DNA of 6,815 bases from contig JAOZRY010000035.1 in the NCBI GenBank assembly GCA_029939965.1, positions 1 to 6,815 on the forward strand, read 5' to 3'. Under the pieces are notes generated by a model that had not been told where the DNA came from, made no database searches, and saw nothing but the letters and a program-made list of their open reading frames with translations. The DNA comes from Bacteroidales bacterium. GTDB lineage: Bacteria; Bacteroidota; Bacteroidia; Bacteroidales; 4484-276. Below, in pieces: positions 6,182 to 6,815 of this stretch. A program made the position numbers and the translations under genes. Each line of letters begins with the position of its first letter. The stretch's first letter is position 1.

Positions 6182-6217
6182 GTAAATGTAAAAAAAATGA
6201 CTTCATTTTTAATTTAC
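6182..6217. promoter_or_regulatory. imperfect palindrome in the cassette promoter region, possible operator
   Basis: The inner arms AAAAATGA (6193-6200) and TCATTTTT (6203-6210) are perfect complements around CT. Outer arms GTAAAT (6182-6187) and ATTTAC (6212-6217) are also complementary, offset by two bases. The element lies 16-51 bases upstream of the gene A start. On the minus strand, TACATTTA (6190-6183) is one base off the TAnnTTTG -7 consensus and falls inside the palindrome, although no well-placed TTTG -33 box is seen. Its site suggests an operator, or a leader hairpin if transcription starts further upstream. Confidence 0.45.
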
Positions 6218-6510
6218 TTAAATGAACTGATTATCAATCACCCACCCAATTTATGCAAACAGTTGTGTATAGATTACCTTTATTGCTCTTTTACTTTTTC
6301 AAAAAAATACCTTCATTTACAAAAATAGGTATGTAAAAAGTAACTGTTGGTTAACTGCAATTATCATTAATCAAATCTAATTGGTTCATAAAAACCAGAT
6401 GATATTTTTTAGCATGTTATTTATTATGTATTATTTTGTACTTTTTTTGCTCCTAGAGATTAATACAATGCCGCCGATAATAAATCCGATTTTAAATATG
6501 TATCTTAAAA
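6218..6510. other. AT-rich intergenic stretch upstream of the cassette
   Basis: No gene with a start codon is supported here. The only coding-like signal is a minus-strand frame without a start at 6431-6523 (see the small ORF entry). The decamer CTTCATTTAC at 6311-6320 shares its first seven bases (CTTCATT) with the inner palindrome region at 6201-6207. TAACTG recurs at 6341-6346 and 6352-6357. Confidence 0.4.
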
Positions 6511-6615
6511 TTACAATTGATGTTCGAGCATCTTGATTATTTCACTGTTTTCAAAGTCATATAACGGCATCCTCAATGTTTCTATTACTTCACAGTCATA
6601 GATTTTTGTTTGCAT
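6511..6615 (-). CDS. possible small ORF, 34 codons
   Basis: From the ATG at 6615 the minus strand reads MQTKIYDCEVIETLRMPLYD, then FENSEIIKMLEHQL, and stops at TAA 6513-6511. The residue mix is protein-like, but there is no family match and no clear ribosome site. Immediately downstream, in another frame, about 29 codons read SIVILRYIFKIGFIIGGIVL followed by a basic tail SRSKKSTK and a stop at 6433-6431. This looks like one transmembrane helix with a positive-inside end. A single frame change near 6515 would join the two into a roughly 62-residue single-pass membrane protein. It could equally be noise in AT-rich DNA. Confidence 0.3.
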   Translation of the reverse strand: MQTKIYDCEVIETLRMPLYDFENSEIIKMLEHQL

Positions 6616-6815
6616 AAAATGATTTTATTGAGTTAGAATAATTACTTTGAATATTAAGTTTTCCATTGAATTTTTATAAACTTATCATTATGTATTAGTC
6701 TCTAAACAAAACTCAAAAATAGCTAAAACAGAAGAACCATCAAGAACAAATGTACCAAATAGCCCAAGGAATGATCATTTTTTTATTTTATGCATAATTT
6801 GTAATAACCACTTTT

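Overview
The window looks like chromosomal DNA of a Bacteroidota member. The signs are a DUF4251-type periplasmic protein, a Bacteroidota-style small outer-membrane barrel, a remnant of the PD-(D/E)XK (Rpn/PDDEXK_2) transposase-nuclease family common in that phylum, a TAnnTTTG-like -7 promoter box, and weak or absent Shine-Dalgarno sequences. The genus cannot be fixed from the sequence. Nearly every recognisable gene lies on the minus strand.

Left part (about 1-2650): a graveyard with one intact gene. Reading on the minus strand there is a broken xylulokinase (xylB, 520-1249, probably with a more degraded piece up to 1411), followed by a short, stop-containing piece of xylose isomerase (xylA, 70-267). 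Wedged between them on the plus strand is the C-terminal remnant of a PDDEXK_2 nuclease/transposase (about 291-500). A degenerate 24-bp tandem repeat lies at 1414-1478. Then come an intact predicted outer-membrane beta-barrel protein (1530-2117) and a DNA-3-methyladenine glycosylase I gene (tag, 2265-2649) that has lost its middle third and changed frame. Xylose catabolism and Tag repair are therefore not functional from these copies.

Middle (2650-3832): an intact exported DUF4251 protein (2944-3528), flanked by AT-rich stretches in which no gene can be supported.

Right part (3833-6166): the most interesting feature, a compact minus-strand three-gene cassette that looks intact and is visibly more AT-rich than the left part. 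In transcription order it holds gene A (221 aa, unrecognised), gene B (183 aa, acidic, unrecognised, with a probable C-terminal beta domain) and gene C (about 374 aa, a soluble ComEC-like metallo-beta-lactamase-fold hydrolase). A and B are separated by one base; B and C overlap by about 10 bases through a TTG start. An imperfect palindrome (6182-6217) sits just upstream of A and could be the operator. Tight coupling of a metal-dependent hydrolase to two unknown proteins, beside decayed genes and a mobile-nuclease remnant, fits an accessory (possibly defence or conflict) module, but the sequence does not prove a function.

The right end (6167-6815) is AT-rich and nearly gene-free. It holds only a possible 34-codon ORF (6511-6615) with a hydrophobic segment in another frame just downstream.
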